Assembly: GCF_001612555.1 (NCBI RefSeq) | Contig: NZ_CP015110.1 | Coordinates: 1,798,001-1,862,000 of the forward strand | DNA: 64,000 nucleotides | Direction of reading: 5' to 3' | Source of the DNA: Acinetobacter sp. TGL-Y2 | GTDB lineage: Bacteria > Pseudomonadota > Gammaproteobacteria > Pseudomonadales > Moraxellaceae | Shown here: positions 34,992-43,485 of the stretch, piece after piece | Layout of the letters: each line of letters opens with the position of its first letter | Numbering within the stretch: position 1 is the stretch's first letter | Notes under the pieces: model-generated | Seen by the model: only the letters and a program-made list of their open reading frames with translations | The model's database searches: none | Told to the model about the DNA's origin: nothing | Translations under genes and position numbers: made by a program

Positions 34992-35633
34992 ATGAGTGAT
35001 ATGCAACAACAACAGGGTCATACTCGTTTGTTGCTTAACATTGCCATGGTTGTATTAGAAACGTTTTATTCGTTTGTACTTAAACATGATCGTGTTGTTC
35101 GCCTACAAGCAAAAAAATTTATAGAACAGGAAACAACCATAAAAATAAACAGCTATATTCCTTACTTTGATTTTTATGTTCAATTTACGGACAAGGGTTT
35201 GTTATTTGATCTTAAAGCACCTGAGCAAGCCATTGACTTAACCGTTAGCAGCACTTTAGTGGATTTGATACAAGTCTTTATTTTTGCAAACCGCCGTAGT
35301 CTTAAAAAAATGCGCATTGAAGGTGACGTGACTTTAAAAGATGAGTTCCGTGATCTGTTGCTGCATTTATCTACGCCCAAATTATTGTCCGATTGGAAAC
35401 AATGGCTATCAAATACAGACACAGATGATGATGGCTCGATTGCATCCAAAAAGCGTATTGCGCCATTGTTAGAGAAAATTGATTTACAGCGTTCAAAAAT
35501 CAACACACTGCAAGTAGAAGTAAAGCAGTATAAAAATCGTATACGCCGTATGCAAAAAAGAATCAACTTTGCTTTTGCAACAACAGCAGTTCTTTTTTTA
35601 GCACTTATCGTGTATAATTTGTGTCTTATTTAG
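34992..35633 (+). CDS. SCP2-like (UbiJ-type) protein with C-terminal membrane helix
   Basis: 213 residues. The region of about 40-130 (YFDFYVQFTDKGLLFDLKAPEQAIDLTVSSTLVDLIQVFIFANRRSLKKMRIEGDVTLKDEFRDLL) follows the SCP2/UbiJ pattern of strand, hydrophobic helix and xxIEGD segment. A coiled coil (LLEKIDLQRSKINTLQVEVKQYKNRI) and a terminal membrane segment (FATTAVLFLALIVYNLCLI) follow. UbiJ is a lipid-binding accessory of aerobic ubiquinone synthesis; here neither ubiE nor ubiB is adjacent, so the role is inferred only from fold resemblance. Confidence 0.6.
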   Translation: MSDMQQQQGHTRLLLNIAMVVLETFYSFVLKHDRVVRLQAKKFIEQETTIKINSYIPYFDFYVQFTDKGLLFDLKAPEQAIDLTVSSTLVDLIQVFIFANRRSLKKMRIEGDVTLKDEFRDLLLHLSTPKLLSDWKQWLSNTDTDDDGSIASKKRIAPLLEKIDLQRSKINTLQVEVKQYKNRIRRMQKRINFAFATTAVLFLALIVYNLCLI

Positions 35634-35674
35634 CATTATTTTGAATAAAAACAAATTCTAAACTTATTTTAATT

Positions 35675-35699
35675 AATCCTGACTACTTTAGTCGGATTT
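35675..35699. promoter_or_regulatory. IscR type 1 operator, distal
   Basis: CCTGACTACTTTAGTCGGA matches the core of the type 1 IscR site (YYGACTR-WWW-YAGTCRR) except for one of the central W positions. It lies exactly 33 bp upstream of the proximal site, on the same DNA face. Confidence 0.78.
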
Positions 35700-35707
35700 C
35701 ACAAATA

Positions 35708-35740
35708 ATACTTGACTATTTTAGTCAGGATTCATAAAAT
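35708..35740 (+). promoter_or_regulatory. isc promoter with proximal IscR type 1 operator
   Basis: TTGACT (35712-35717) and TAAAAT (35735-35740) are spaced 17 bp. The IscR type 1 motif (ATACTTGACTATTTTAGTCAGG, its core here 35711-35729) overlaps the -35 element, so [2Fe-2S]-IscR should repress by blocking polymerase. Confidence 0.85.
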
Positions 35741-35772
35741 TCATACATCTAGCCTTACACGTGTATCGAATC

Positions 35773-36246
35773 ATGCGCTTAACCACTCGCGGTCGCTACG
35801 CAGTGACTGCTTTACTTGATTTAGCATTGCAGCCACCCGAGCAAACAATTACCTTAGCAGAAATTGCCAACCGACAAACCATTTCGGTGGCATACCTTGA
35901 GCAACTTTTTGCTAAATTAAAACGTCATGGTTTGGTTTCTAGTGTTCGTGGAGCAAATGGTGGATACCATTTAGCGCGTATTGCTGAAGAAATTACTGTG
36001 CTAGAAATTATTCAAGCTGTAAACGAAACGGTTGATGCAACCCGTTGTGACCATAAGGGCAACTGTCAAAATGGTGCAATGTGCTTAACTCACGATTTAT
36101 GGCAAGAACTCTCCCTTCATATTGCCGATTATTTAGCTAAAATCACTCTTGCTGACTTAGTCGCGCGTGACAACGTGCAAACTGTTGCCATTCGTCAAAC
36201 GACAGCACCTCTTGATTCAGCCCTTTTATCGGTTACAGGTATCTGA
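35773..36246 (+). CDS. iscR: Rrf2-family iron-sulfur cluster regulator IscR
   Basis: 157 residues from ATG 35773 ([20 protein letters not shown]); the frame opens earlier at GTG 35761 but that start is atypical. Winged-helix region: [43 protein letters not shown]. The [2Fe-2S] ligands are Cys92, Cys98 and Cys104 ([15 protein letters not shown]), the same numbering as E. coli. With a cluster it represses its own operon through type 1 sites, two of which lie just upstream. iscS starts one base after its stop codon. Confidence 0.97.
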   Translation: MRLTTRGRYAVTALLDLALQPPEQTITLAEIANRQTISVAYLEQLFAKLKRHGLVSSVRGANGGYHLARIAEEITVLEIIQAVNETVDATRCDHKGNCQNGAMCLTHDLWQELSLHIADYLAKITLADLVARDNVQTVAIRQTTAPLDSALLSVTGI

Positions 36247-36247
36247 C

Positions 36248-37465
36248 ATGAAACGTCCAATTTATCTTGATTATGCAGCAACCACGCCTGTTGATCCTCA
36301 AGTTGCAGAGCGCATGATGGAGTGCCTTACCTTTGATGGCACGTTCGGTAATCCTGCATCACGTTCACACGCGTATGGCTGGCAAGCAGAAGAAAAAGCT
36401 GAATATGCACGTGAGCAAGTGGCAAATCTGATTAAGGCAGACCCACGTGAAATTGTGTGGACGTCTGGTGCAACTGAGTCAGATAACCTTGCACTTAAAG
36501 GTATTGCTCAGTTCTACGGTTCTAAAGGCAAGCATATCATCACCAGTAAAATTGAACACAAAGCAATTTTAGATACCTGTCGTGAATTAGAACAAGAAGG
36601 CTTTGAAATTACCTATTTAGAGCCAGAGCCAAAAACAGGTTTAATTACACCTGAAATGGTTAAAGTTGCTCTTCGTCCGGACACCATTCTTGTATCACTA
36701 ATGATGGTGAACAACGAAATTGGTACAGTGACTGATGTTGCCGCGATTGGCGAATTGACGCGTGCCAATAAAACGTATTTCCACGTAGATGCTGCTCAAG
36801 CTGCGGGTAAAGTTGAAATTGACTTATCTGTTATGAAAGTCGATTTGATGAGCTTCTCAGCACACAAAATTTATGGTCCTAAAGGCATAGGTGCACTGTT
36901 CGTACGTCGTTCGCCTCGCGTTCGTCTTAAAGCACAAATGCACGGTGGCGGTCATGAACGTGGTATGCGTTCTGGTACGCTTGCAACGCATCAAATTGTG
37001 GGTATGGGCGAAGCGTTCGAACTTGCTGGCAAAAATCTTGAATCTGAACAAAAACGTATTCGCATACTGCGTGACAAGCTTTGGAATGGCGTTCAAGATC
37101 TTGAACAAGTATTCCTAAACGGTCACCCTACGCTAAACGTTGCAAACTATTTAAACGTGAGCTTTAACTTTGTTGAAGGTGAATCGCTCATGATGGCACT
37201 CAAAGATGCTGCTGTATCTTCAGGTTCAGCATGTACCTCTGCAACACTAGAGCCATCTTATGTACTTCGCGCTCTAGGTTTATCTGACGAACTTGCACAC
37301 AGTTCAATTCGTTTTAGCTTTGGTAAATATACCACTGAAGAAGACATTGACCATGTGCTTGAAGTGACCAAAGCCGCTGTACAAAAGCTACGTGATTTAT
37401 CACCGCTTTGGGATATGTTCAAAGAAGGCATCGACTTGTCTAAAGTTGAATGGGCTGAACACTAA
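36248..37465 (+). CDS. iscS: Cysteine desulfurase IscS
   Basis: 405 residues from ATG 36248. PLP binds Lys207 ([12 protein letters not shown]) and the mobile loop carries the persulfide Cys329 ([21 protein letters not shown]). [13 protein letters not shown] opens the fold and [14 protein letters not shown] holds the PLP Asp. It removes sulfur from cysteine and feeds IscU, and also the TusB/E relay (partly encoded at 1-673). Translation is tightly coupled to iscR. iscU follows 105 bp later. Confidence 0.97.
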   Translation: MKRPIYLDYAATTPVDPQVAERMMECLTFDGTFGNPASRSHAYGWQAEEKAEYAREQVANLIKADPREIVWTSGATESDNLALKGIAQFYGSKGKHIITSKIEHKAILDTCRELEQEGFEITYLEPEPKTGLITPEMVKVALRPDTILVSLMMVNNEIGTVTDVAAIGELTRANKTYFHVDAAQAAGKVEIDLSVMKVDLMSFSAHKIYGPKGIGALFVRRSPRVRLKAQMHGGGHERGMRSGTLATHQIVGMGEAFELAGKNLESEQKRIRILRDKLWNGVQDLEQVFLNGHPTLNVANYLNVSFNFVEGESLMMALKDAAVSSGSACTSATLEPSYVLRALGLSDELAHSSIRFSFGKYTTEEDIDHVLEVTKAAVQKLRDLSPLWDMFKEGIDLSKVEWAEH

Positions 37466-37570
37466 TACCGTGCAAAACACTGAGCATCTTTGCTAACAAT
37501 CAGATTGATTTTAAACAAGATGCCTCAATATTAATATTATCAGGCAGACCCCGAGTTTTGGAGACGCATC

Positions 37571-37957
37571 ATGGCTTATAGCGAAAAAGTAATTGATCAT
37601 TACGAAAACCCTCGTAATGTTGGCGTTTTAGATAAAAATGCCGAAAATGTGGGTACAGGTATGGTCGGCGCACCGGCTTGTGGCGACGTTATGCGTCTAC
37701 AAATCCAAGTCGATGATAACGGTGTTATTGAAGAAGCACGCTTTAAAACTTATGGTTGCGGTTCTGCAATTGCATCAAGTTCTTTAGTGACTGAATGGTT
37801 GAAAGGTAAAACTTTAGATCAAGCTCAAGCGATCAAAAACATTGATATTGCGACTGAACTTGCTCTTCCTCCTGTAAAAGTACACTGTTCAGTACTTGCA
37901 GAAGATGCCATTAAAGCTGCTGTAGAAGATTACCGTAGTAAGAAAGCTCAGGCTTAA
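37571..37957 (+). CDS. iscU: Iron-sulfur cluster scaffold IscU
   Basis: 128 residues, same length as E. coli IscU. MAYSEKVIDHYENPRNVG, then the three cluster cysteines in GAPACGD, KTYGCGSAIASSS and VKVHCSVLAEDA; the LPPVK recognition motif for HscA is present as ALPPVKVHC. It assembles [2Fe-2S] clusters with IscS sulfur. GGAG lies 8-11 bp before ATG (TTTTGGAGACGCATC). Confidence 0.98.
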   Translation: MAYSEKVIDHYENPRNVGVLDKNAENVGTGMVGAPACGDVMRLQIQVDDNGVIEEARFKTYGCGSAIASSSLVTEWLKGKTLDQAQAIKNIDIATELALPPVKVHCSVLAEDAIKAAVEDYRSKKAQA

Positions 37958-37987
37958 TAGCCTTAATTAATGATTGATGGAGTTTTC

Positions 37988-38308
37988 ATGATCAATTTAA
38001 CTGAAAATGCTGCAACCCATATCAGCAATTACTTACTGAGTCGCGGTAAGGGTGAAGGCATTCGCGTTGGTGTGAAAACTTCTGGATGTTCAGGCTTGGC
38101 TTATGTACTCGAATTCGTCGATGAAGTCGATACGCACGATCAAGTATTTGAACAGTTTGGTGTTAAGGTTTTTATTGATCCCAAAAGCCTCGTTTATCTT
38201 GAAGGAATGGAGATGGACTACGTGAAAAATGGTTTAAATGAAGGCTTTGAATTTAACAACCCCAACAAAAAAGGCGAATGTGGTTGTGGTGAATCTTTCA
38301 CTGTATAA
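37988..38308 (+). CDS. iscA: A-type iron-sulfur carrier IscA
   Basis: 106 residues from ATG 37988, which has GGAG 7 bp upstream; the longer frame from 37970 would place the ribosome site inside the coding region. The A-type cysteines are present: [17 protein letters not shown] (Cys35 region) and the C-terminal [11 protein letters not shown]. It transfers clusters from the scaffold to apo-proteins. It sits in standard isc order, 30 bp after iscU. Confidence 0.97.
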   Translation: MINLTENAATHISNYLLSRGKGEGIRVGVKTSGCSGLAYVLEFVDEVDTHDQVFEQFGVKVFIDPKSLVYLEGMEMDYVKNGLNEGFEFNNPNKKGECGCGESFTV

Positions 38309-38410
38309 TACAGCCCACGTCAGCTTTTCAAATTAAAACAGTGTCCATCACTGTTTTAATTTTATTAACCTCTTTGTTTTATTGCATCACTATCTTGGAA
38401 TTTTCTCCCA

Positions 38411-38926
38411 ATGAATCATTTTGAGTTGTTCAATTTACCTGTAGCACTCGATATTGATTTAGCAATTTTAAAAAGCAACTTCTTAAAATTGCAGCAACAA
38501 TATCACCCTGACAAGGCAGAAGATAAGAACCAAGCTCTGATTAAATCAAGTGAGATTAATCAAGCCTTTAAGGTTTTATCAAATGTAGACAGTCGCGCAG
38601 GCTATTTACTGGCACTCAAAAAACAAGATCATCATTTAGACCAATCCATCAGTGATTTCGAGTTTTTACAATCTGCTTTAGAAATTCGTGAACAATTGGA
38701 TGAAGCCGTTGAAACAGAACAACTTCAGTCGCTTAAGCATGAAGTCCAACAGTGGATTGATGGCTTAGTTCGTGAATTCAAAATTGACTTTGAAGCCGAA
38801 GACTGGCCTGAATCACGTGATACGGTTCGTAAATTACGTTTCTTTGTAAAAGTCATGAATGACATTTTAAAAGCCGAAGATCGTATGTTAGATGATGAAG
38901 ATTTCGATTTAGATGATGAATTCTAA
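38411..38926 (+). CDS. hscB: Co-chaperone HscB (Hsc20)
   Basis: 171 residues, as E. coli HscB. The J-domain has the HPD tripeptide in LQQQYHPDKAEDKN, followed by the C-terminal three-helix IscU-binding region (DFEFLQSALEIREQLDEAVE). The acidic tail DDEDFDLDDEF is a little unusual. It delivers IscU to HscA and stimulates its ATPase. 102 bp separate it from iscA and 37 bp from hscA. Confidence 0.96.
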   Translation: MNHFELFNLPVALDIDLAILKSNFLKLQQQYHPDKAEDKNQALIKSSEINQAFKVLSNVDSRAGYLLALKKQDHHLDQSISDFEFLQSALEIREQLDEAVETEQLQSLKHEVQQWIDGLVREFKIDFEAEDWPESRDTVRKLRFFVKVMNDILKAEDRMLDDEDFDLDDEF

Positions 38927-38963
38927 TTTTACTTTTTTGACTTATTTTCAAGGGACTTAACAT

Positions 38964-40823
38964 ATGGCACTCTTGCAAATTGCAGAACCTGGACAATCAA
39001 GTGCGCCACATGAACATCGTATCGCGATCGGCATTGATTTAGGCACCACACATTCGCTTGTGGCAACTGTACTTTCAGGCCAAACCAAAGTGCTCAATGA
39101 CGAACAAGGTCGTGTGTTACTTCCTTCAGTTGTACATTATGCTCAACAAGACACACAATTTGGTTATGACGCCAATCCATTTATAACAACTGACCCTAAA
39201 AACACCATCGTTTCCATTAAACGTTTTATGGGACGCTCTAAAGCAGACGTTAAGTTTCAACACCCCTATACATTGGTAGGTGAAGATCATCAAATGCCGG
39301 CTTTTGAAACCGCACAAGGCCGCAAAACACCAGTTGAGATTTCCGCTGAAATCTTAAAACAGTTAAAAAATCGTGCTGAGGCCAGTTTAAAAAACCCAAT
39401 CAATGGCGCTGTCATTACAGTCCCTGCCTATTTTGATGAAGCACAGCGTCAAGCGACACGTGATGCCGCAGAGCTTGCCGGCTTAAACGTATTACGTCTA
39501 TTGAATGAACCAACAGCTGCAGCAGTCGCTTACGGTCTAGATCAAGTGTCTAATCTTGAAAATGACCGCAACTATGTAATTTATGACTTAGGTGGCGGTA
39601 CTTTTGACGTTTCGATTTTACGCTTTACCCAAGGTGTATTTGAGGTTTTAGCTACAGGTGGTCATACTGCTTTAGGTGGTGATGACCTAGATCGCCTGAT
39701 TGTGAAATGGGCAAAAAAACAGTTAAAGCTTGAAACGCTCGATGATGCTGAATTTGCACATTTCATGGTGTCTGCTCGTAAAGCCAAAGAAGCATTGTCT
39801 GAACAAGACACGGTGCAGCTCAAAGTTTTAGATCATACACTGACCTTAACGCGTCCTGTATTTGAAGAGATTATCAAAATCGCTTTAGACAAAACCATCA
39901 GTGTATGTAAACGCGTATTACGTGATGCCAAACTTGAATTAAGCGATATTCAAAGCGTGGTCTTGGTTGGTGGTTCTACCCGCTCTTATGCGGTAAAAAA
40001 TGCAGTCGCTGAAGTGTTCAACCAAGAACCTTTATGTACCATCAATCCAGATGAAGTGGTTGCGATTGGTGCTGCTATTACTGCCAATCAATTAATTGGC
40101 AACAGTACAGATGGATCACTGCTACTTGATGTCACGCCGTTGTCACTCGGTATTGAAACCATGGGTGGTTTGGTCGAACGTTTAATTTCACGTAATACTG
40201 CCATTCCAGTTGCACGTCGCCAAGAATTTACCACCTATCAAGATGGTCAAACGGCCATGTTGATTCATGTCGTTCAAGGTGAGCGTGATCTAGTTGAGCA
40301 TTGCCGTAGCTTGGGTCGTTTCGTGCTGCGCGGTATTCCCCCAATGATAGCTGGTCAAGCGCGTATTGAAGTCACTTATCAAGTCGATGCCGATGGTTTG
40401 CTTGCGGTTTCTGCACGTGAAACTACCTCGAATATTTCAGCTCAAATTGATATTAAGCCTTCTTATGGCCTATCTGATGTGGATATGGAACGTTTACTGA
40501 TTGACGGTTTTACATTTGCTGCAGAAGACAAAGCACTGCGCCATCTTCAAGAAACCAAAGTCGAAGCACAGCGCGAACTTGAAGCATTAGAACAAGCGTT
40601 GAAAGTCGATGCGACACTATTGACTGAGCACGAACTGCAGCGTTTAAATATTGCTAAAGATGCACTGCAACACGCACTTCAATCTGATGACATTGATGCG
40701 ATTGAAAAGGCCGTTGAAGGGCTTAAAGTTCATAGTGATGAATTTGCTGCAAAACGTATGAATCAACATATTGATCATGCACTTAAAGGTACCAAGCTTG
40801 ACGATTGGTCAAACTCAAACTAA
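38964..40823 (+). CDS. hscA: Fe-S biogenesis Hsp70 chaperone HscA
   Basis: 619 residues. Actin-type ATPase motifs: [55 protein letters not shown] and VVLVGGSTR. The substrate-binding domain begins after [16 protein letters not shown]. It binds the LPPVK site of IscU and drives cluster release with ATP and HscB. Length and order (hscB-hscA-fdx) are canonical. Confidence 0.97.
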   Translation: MALLQIAEPGQSSAPHEHRIAIGIDLGTTHSLVATVLSGQTKVLNDEQGRVLLPSVVHYAQQDTQFGYDANPFITTDPKNTIVSIKRFMGRSKADVKFQHPYTLVGEDHQMPAFETAQGRKTPVEISAEILKQLKNRAEASLKNPINGAVITVPAYFDEAQRQATRDAAELAGLNVLRLLNEPTAAAVAYGLDQVSNLENDRNYVIYDLGGGTFDVSILRFTQGVFEVLATGGHTALGGDDLDRLIVKWAKKQLKLETLDDAEFAHFMVSARKAKEALSEQDTVQLKVLDHTLTLTRPVFEEIIKIALDKTISVCKRVLRDAKLELSDIQSVVLVGGSTRSYAVKNAVAEVFNQEPLCTINPDEVVAIGAAITANQLIGNSTDGSLLLDVTPLSLGIETMGGLVERLISRNTAIPVARRQEFTTYQDGQTAMLIHVVQGERDLVEHCRSLGRFVLRGIPPMIAGQARIEVTYQVDADGLLAVSARETTSNISAQIDIKPSYGLSDVDMERLLIDGFTFAAEDKALRHLQETKVEAQRELEALEQALKVDATLLTEHELQRLNIAKDALQHALQSDDIDAIEKAVEGLKVHSDEFAAKRMNQHIDHALKGTKLDDWSNSN

Positions 40824-40839
40824 AGAATAGGTAAAGAAT

Positions 40840-41178
40840 ATGCCACGTATTAAAGTTCTTCCCCATGCGCAAATTTGCCCTGAAGGTGCTGAGTTTGACG
40901 TTGAACAAAGTGCAAACCTTTGTCAAAGTCTTTTAAACAATGGCATTAAAATCGAACATGCTTGCGATATGTCGGCTGCATGCACCACTTGCCATGTCAT
41001 TGTTCGCAAAGGTTTTGACGGTTTAGATGAGATGAATGATGTCGAAGCCGATTTACTTGATCGTGCTTGGGGTTTAGAGCCAGACTCGCGTTTGTCTTGC
41101 CAAGTGAAAATTGAAAATGATGACTTAATTGTAGAAATTCCAAAATATACGATTAACCATGCGTCAGAAAATCACTAA
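40840..41178 (+). CDS. fdx: Isc-type [2Fe-2S] ferredoxin
   Basis: 112 residues. Cluster ligands are in CDMSAACTTC (three cysteines) and the distal RLSCQVKI; ACDMSAACTTCHVIVRKGFDGLDEMNDVEADLLDRA is the adrenodoxin-type signature. It supplies electrons for cluster assembly on IscU. It closes the isc operon; iscX is not present after it, and a terminator follows. Confidence 0.97.
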   Translation: MPRIKVLPHAQICPEGAEFDVEQSANLCQSLLNNGIKIEHACDMSAACTTCHVIVRKGFDGLDEMNDVEADLLDRAWGLEPDSRLSCQVKIENDDLIVEIPKYTINHASENH

Positions 41179-41211
41179 ATACGGTTTAAGTACAATACAG
41201 TTCAAGTAGGG

Positions 41212-41238
41212 AAAAAGGTCACTTCATGTGACCTTTTT
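41212..41238 (+). terminator. Terminator of the isc operon
   Basis: AAAAAGGTCAC / GTGACCTTTTT perfect stem with a TTCAT loop, 34 bp after the fdx stop. Confidence 0.93.
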
Positions 41239-41329
41239 TATGCTTCATTTATTATAAAATTGTTGTTTCAGTCTGCATTTTATAGTTAAACGAATAAGAA
41301 ACAAAAAACCTTAACTCAATTATTTAAGA

Positions 41330-42763
41330 TTATTTAATTTCATCTTCTAAATTGAGTTTAACCACGCCTGAATGATTGGTGAGTTGCTGTTGAACTTTAA
41401 TTCGCTCGATCATATTTTCAAGTACAGCCAATAATTCGGCATATTCATAGTTTTGAACTTCTTCCAAGTTCAACACCAGTTGAAAGCCCTTGTATTCATA
41501 ATCAAACCATTGCTGATTATTTTTCTTAGACTCGTATTTCTCCATGACTTGCCAACTTTTAATTGAACCTTGAATTCCTTTGAGTTCAATAGGTGCTTGT
41601 GGCGCACATAGAAAATGGTGTTTAACCAATTTATAGGTTTCATCCGAAATCAAAATTTCATCAATATCTGCTGCACTTTGCAAACGTGCAGCTAAGTTTG
41701 CATCACGTCCAACAATGGTATATGCCATGCGGTGTACCGCGCCGTAGTTACCGACGTGACAATAGCCTGTACTGACCCCCATACGGACATGCAACGCCGA
41801 ATAGCCCATTTTCACCCAACGCTCACGCAGAAATTTCATTTGCTGACGCATGGCCATGGCCATATTGATGCAATTTTCCGCATCCCGTTCTACGCCTTGA
41901 GAGTTTGGATCGCCAAAAAAAATCAAGATAGCATCCCCCATGAACTTATCAATGGTTCCGCCATACTGTTTGGCAATTTCAGTCATATGACTTAAATAAT
42001 CATTGAGTACAAATGCAAGATCATCAGGGATGAGGGTTTCTGATAGCTCTGTAAACCCTTGAATGTCAGAAAAGAAAATGGTGATTTTTTTTCGTTTATA
42101 TTCAAGCTTAGCTTCAGTTTCACCGCGCATAATCGACTGCCACAATTGAATCGGTGCATAACGACTCAGCTGGTTGGACAGCTCAATATAGCGGTTCATT
42201 TCTTTAAAATAAGTTTGACGCTGAATATCTAGCTTTTTTACACGGCGATTTTGATAATAATTGGCAAAGTTGACGAAAATAATCGCACAAATACAGGATA
42301 CGACAGAAAGCTCAGTCGGCGTTTGAGTAAAATAATCTTCAAAACCAAAAATAAAAATGGTACTTAAGTAAAAGACAACGATCGCGATCAAAATTGAGAT
42401 AGATACCACCATCATCGAAATTTTGTTATTAATGGCGGTGAAGACCAACCCAAATAAAAACACAAAGGTGAGCAACAGACTTAAATGTACCGCAGCAAGT
42501 CCAATGGACACCACCACACTATCAATGACAAAAAAGCAGTACCTTAAGGTCTTACTGCCATAGCGATATTGGATAGCGTGCGAAATACGTGAGGTAAATA
42601 AAATTAAAACAACAACAAAAATAGGATAAAAAAGCTGATAGTTTGCATCGGGTGAAGTGAAGTAATAAATCACGACCAAAAGTGCAATCATCAGGTACCC
42701 CATGATCCTTTGGAGTACTTCAAATTGCTTTGGTTCTTTGTCCAATATCCGATCTAATGGCAA
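41330..42763 (-). CDS. Membrane class III adenylate/guanylate cyclase (CyaB-like)
   Basis: 477 residues from TTG 42763, nine bases after GAGG; an ATG six bases earlier is out of frame. Residues 20-170 form about six membrane helices (MASE2-like). The catalytic domain has the metal Asp in IFFSDIQGFTELS, KFMGDAILIFFGDP (second metal Asp) and the transition-state segment VGRDANLAARLQ. The layout matches membrane CyaB-type cyclases producing cAMP. A C-terminal helical tail of about 60 residues is outside the cyclase core. It is monocistronic and convergent with isc; cAMP versus cGMP specificity cannot be proven here. Confidence 0.9.
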   Translation of the reverse strand: MPLDRILDKEPKQFEVLQRIMGYLMIALLVVIYYFTSPDANYQLFYPIFVVVLILFTSRISHAIQYRYGSKTLRYCFFVIDSVVVSIGLAAVHLSLLLTFVFLFGLVFTAINNKISMMVVSISILIAIVVFYLSTIFIFGFEDYFTQTPTELSVVSCICAIIFVNFANYYQNRRVKKLDIQRQTYFKEMNRYIELSNQLSRYAPIQLWQSIMRGETEAKLEYKRKKITIFFSDIQGFTELSETLIPDDLAFVLNDYLSHMTEIAKQYGGTIDKFMGDAILIFFGDPNSQGVERDAENCINMAMAMRQQMKFLRERWVKMGYSALHVRMGVSTGYCHVGNYGAVHRMAYTIVGRDANLAARLQSAADIDEILISDETYKLVKHHFLCAPQAPIELKGIQGSIKSWQVMEKYESKKNNQQWFDYEYKGFQLVLNLEEVQNYEYAELLAVLENMIERIKVQQQLTNHSGVVKLNLEDEIK

Positions 42764-42818
42764 TGCATATTACCTCAATTCACAGCTATTATTATATTCT
42801 TTCCCTGTATTTGAGGGA

Positions 42819-43268
42819 TTAGTCCATACGCCAATCGAACGGCATATCTCCTTGACCACGTAATGCAAGCATTAATGTTTGACGCATATGTGCCAGTACA
42901 TCATTACTATAAGGAACAGCAGGTGCTTCGCCCCACACCGGTTTTGGCCATGCCAAATCATTTTGATAACGCACGACATGATGAAAATGCAATTGTGGAA
43001 CCATATTGCCTAACGCAGCCACATTCATTTTATCCGCACGGAATACACGAGCCAATTGACTGGATAACCAGCTTGATTCTCTTAAAAATTGCTCTTGGTC
43101 GGCTTGGCTTAATTCATATAATTCAGTTACACCTGGTACACGGGGTACCAAAATCAACCATGGAAATTGCATATCATTCATCAAACGACATGTAGAAAGC
43201 GGAAAGTCGCCGACAAAAAAAGTATCTTGAGCAAGTTGTGGATGCAAACTAAACATATATTTATACAT
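42819..43268 (-). CDS. HIT-domain hydrolase
   Basis: 149 residues. The histidine triad is in QLHFHHVVRY (the usual HxHxH appearing as HFHH), preceded by FPWLILVPRVPGVTELYELS and NVAALGNMVPQ. HIT proteins hydrolyse or transfer nucleotide phosphoramidates and dinucleoside polyphosphates. ADKMN-type nucleotide contacts fit the FHIT/HINT-like branch; the substrate is unknown. It precedes the cyclase gene on the same strand with 55 bp between. Confidence 0.88.
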   Translation of the reverse strand: MYKYMFSLHPQLAQDTFFVGDFPLSTCRLMNDMQFPWLILVPRVPGVTELYELSQADQEQFLRESSWLSSQLARVFRADKMNVAALGNMVPQLHFHHVVRYQNDLAWPKPVWGEAPAVPYSNDVLAHMRQTLMLALRGQGDMPFDWRMD

Positions 43269-43403
43269 GACGCAAAATTAAATTGATCGCTAATACTAAC
43301 ACATCAGTTTTGACCTGAATATTATTAGTACCGTGTTTTGACACAAAAAAATACTAAATGATTTGATTCAAATCGCATGGATACTTTAAGCATTGTCATA
43401 AAT

Positions 43404-43455
43404 AAATCAAGCCTTTATCTGCCTAGCATCGTAACCAATGAAAAAGGCTTGATTT
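43404..43455. repeat. 13-bp perfect inverted repeat downstream of mfd
   Basis: AAATCAAGCCTTT (43404-43416) pairs with AAAGGCTTGATTT (43443-43455) across 26 bases, 31 bp past the mfd stop and 136 bp upstream of the HIT start. It may be the mfd terminator with an unusually long loop, or a leader structure for the HIT gene. Confidence 0.55.
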
Positions 43456-43485
43456 CATCAGGTAGGCCTCAAAACTGGCAAAATT

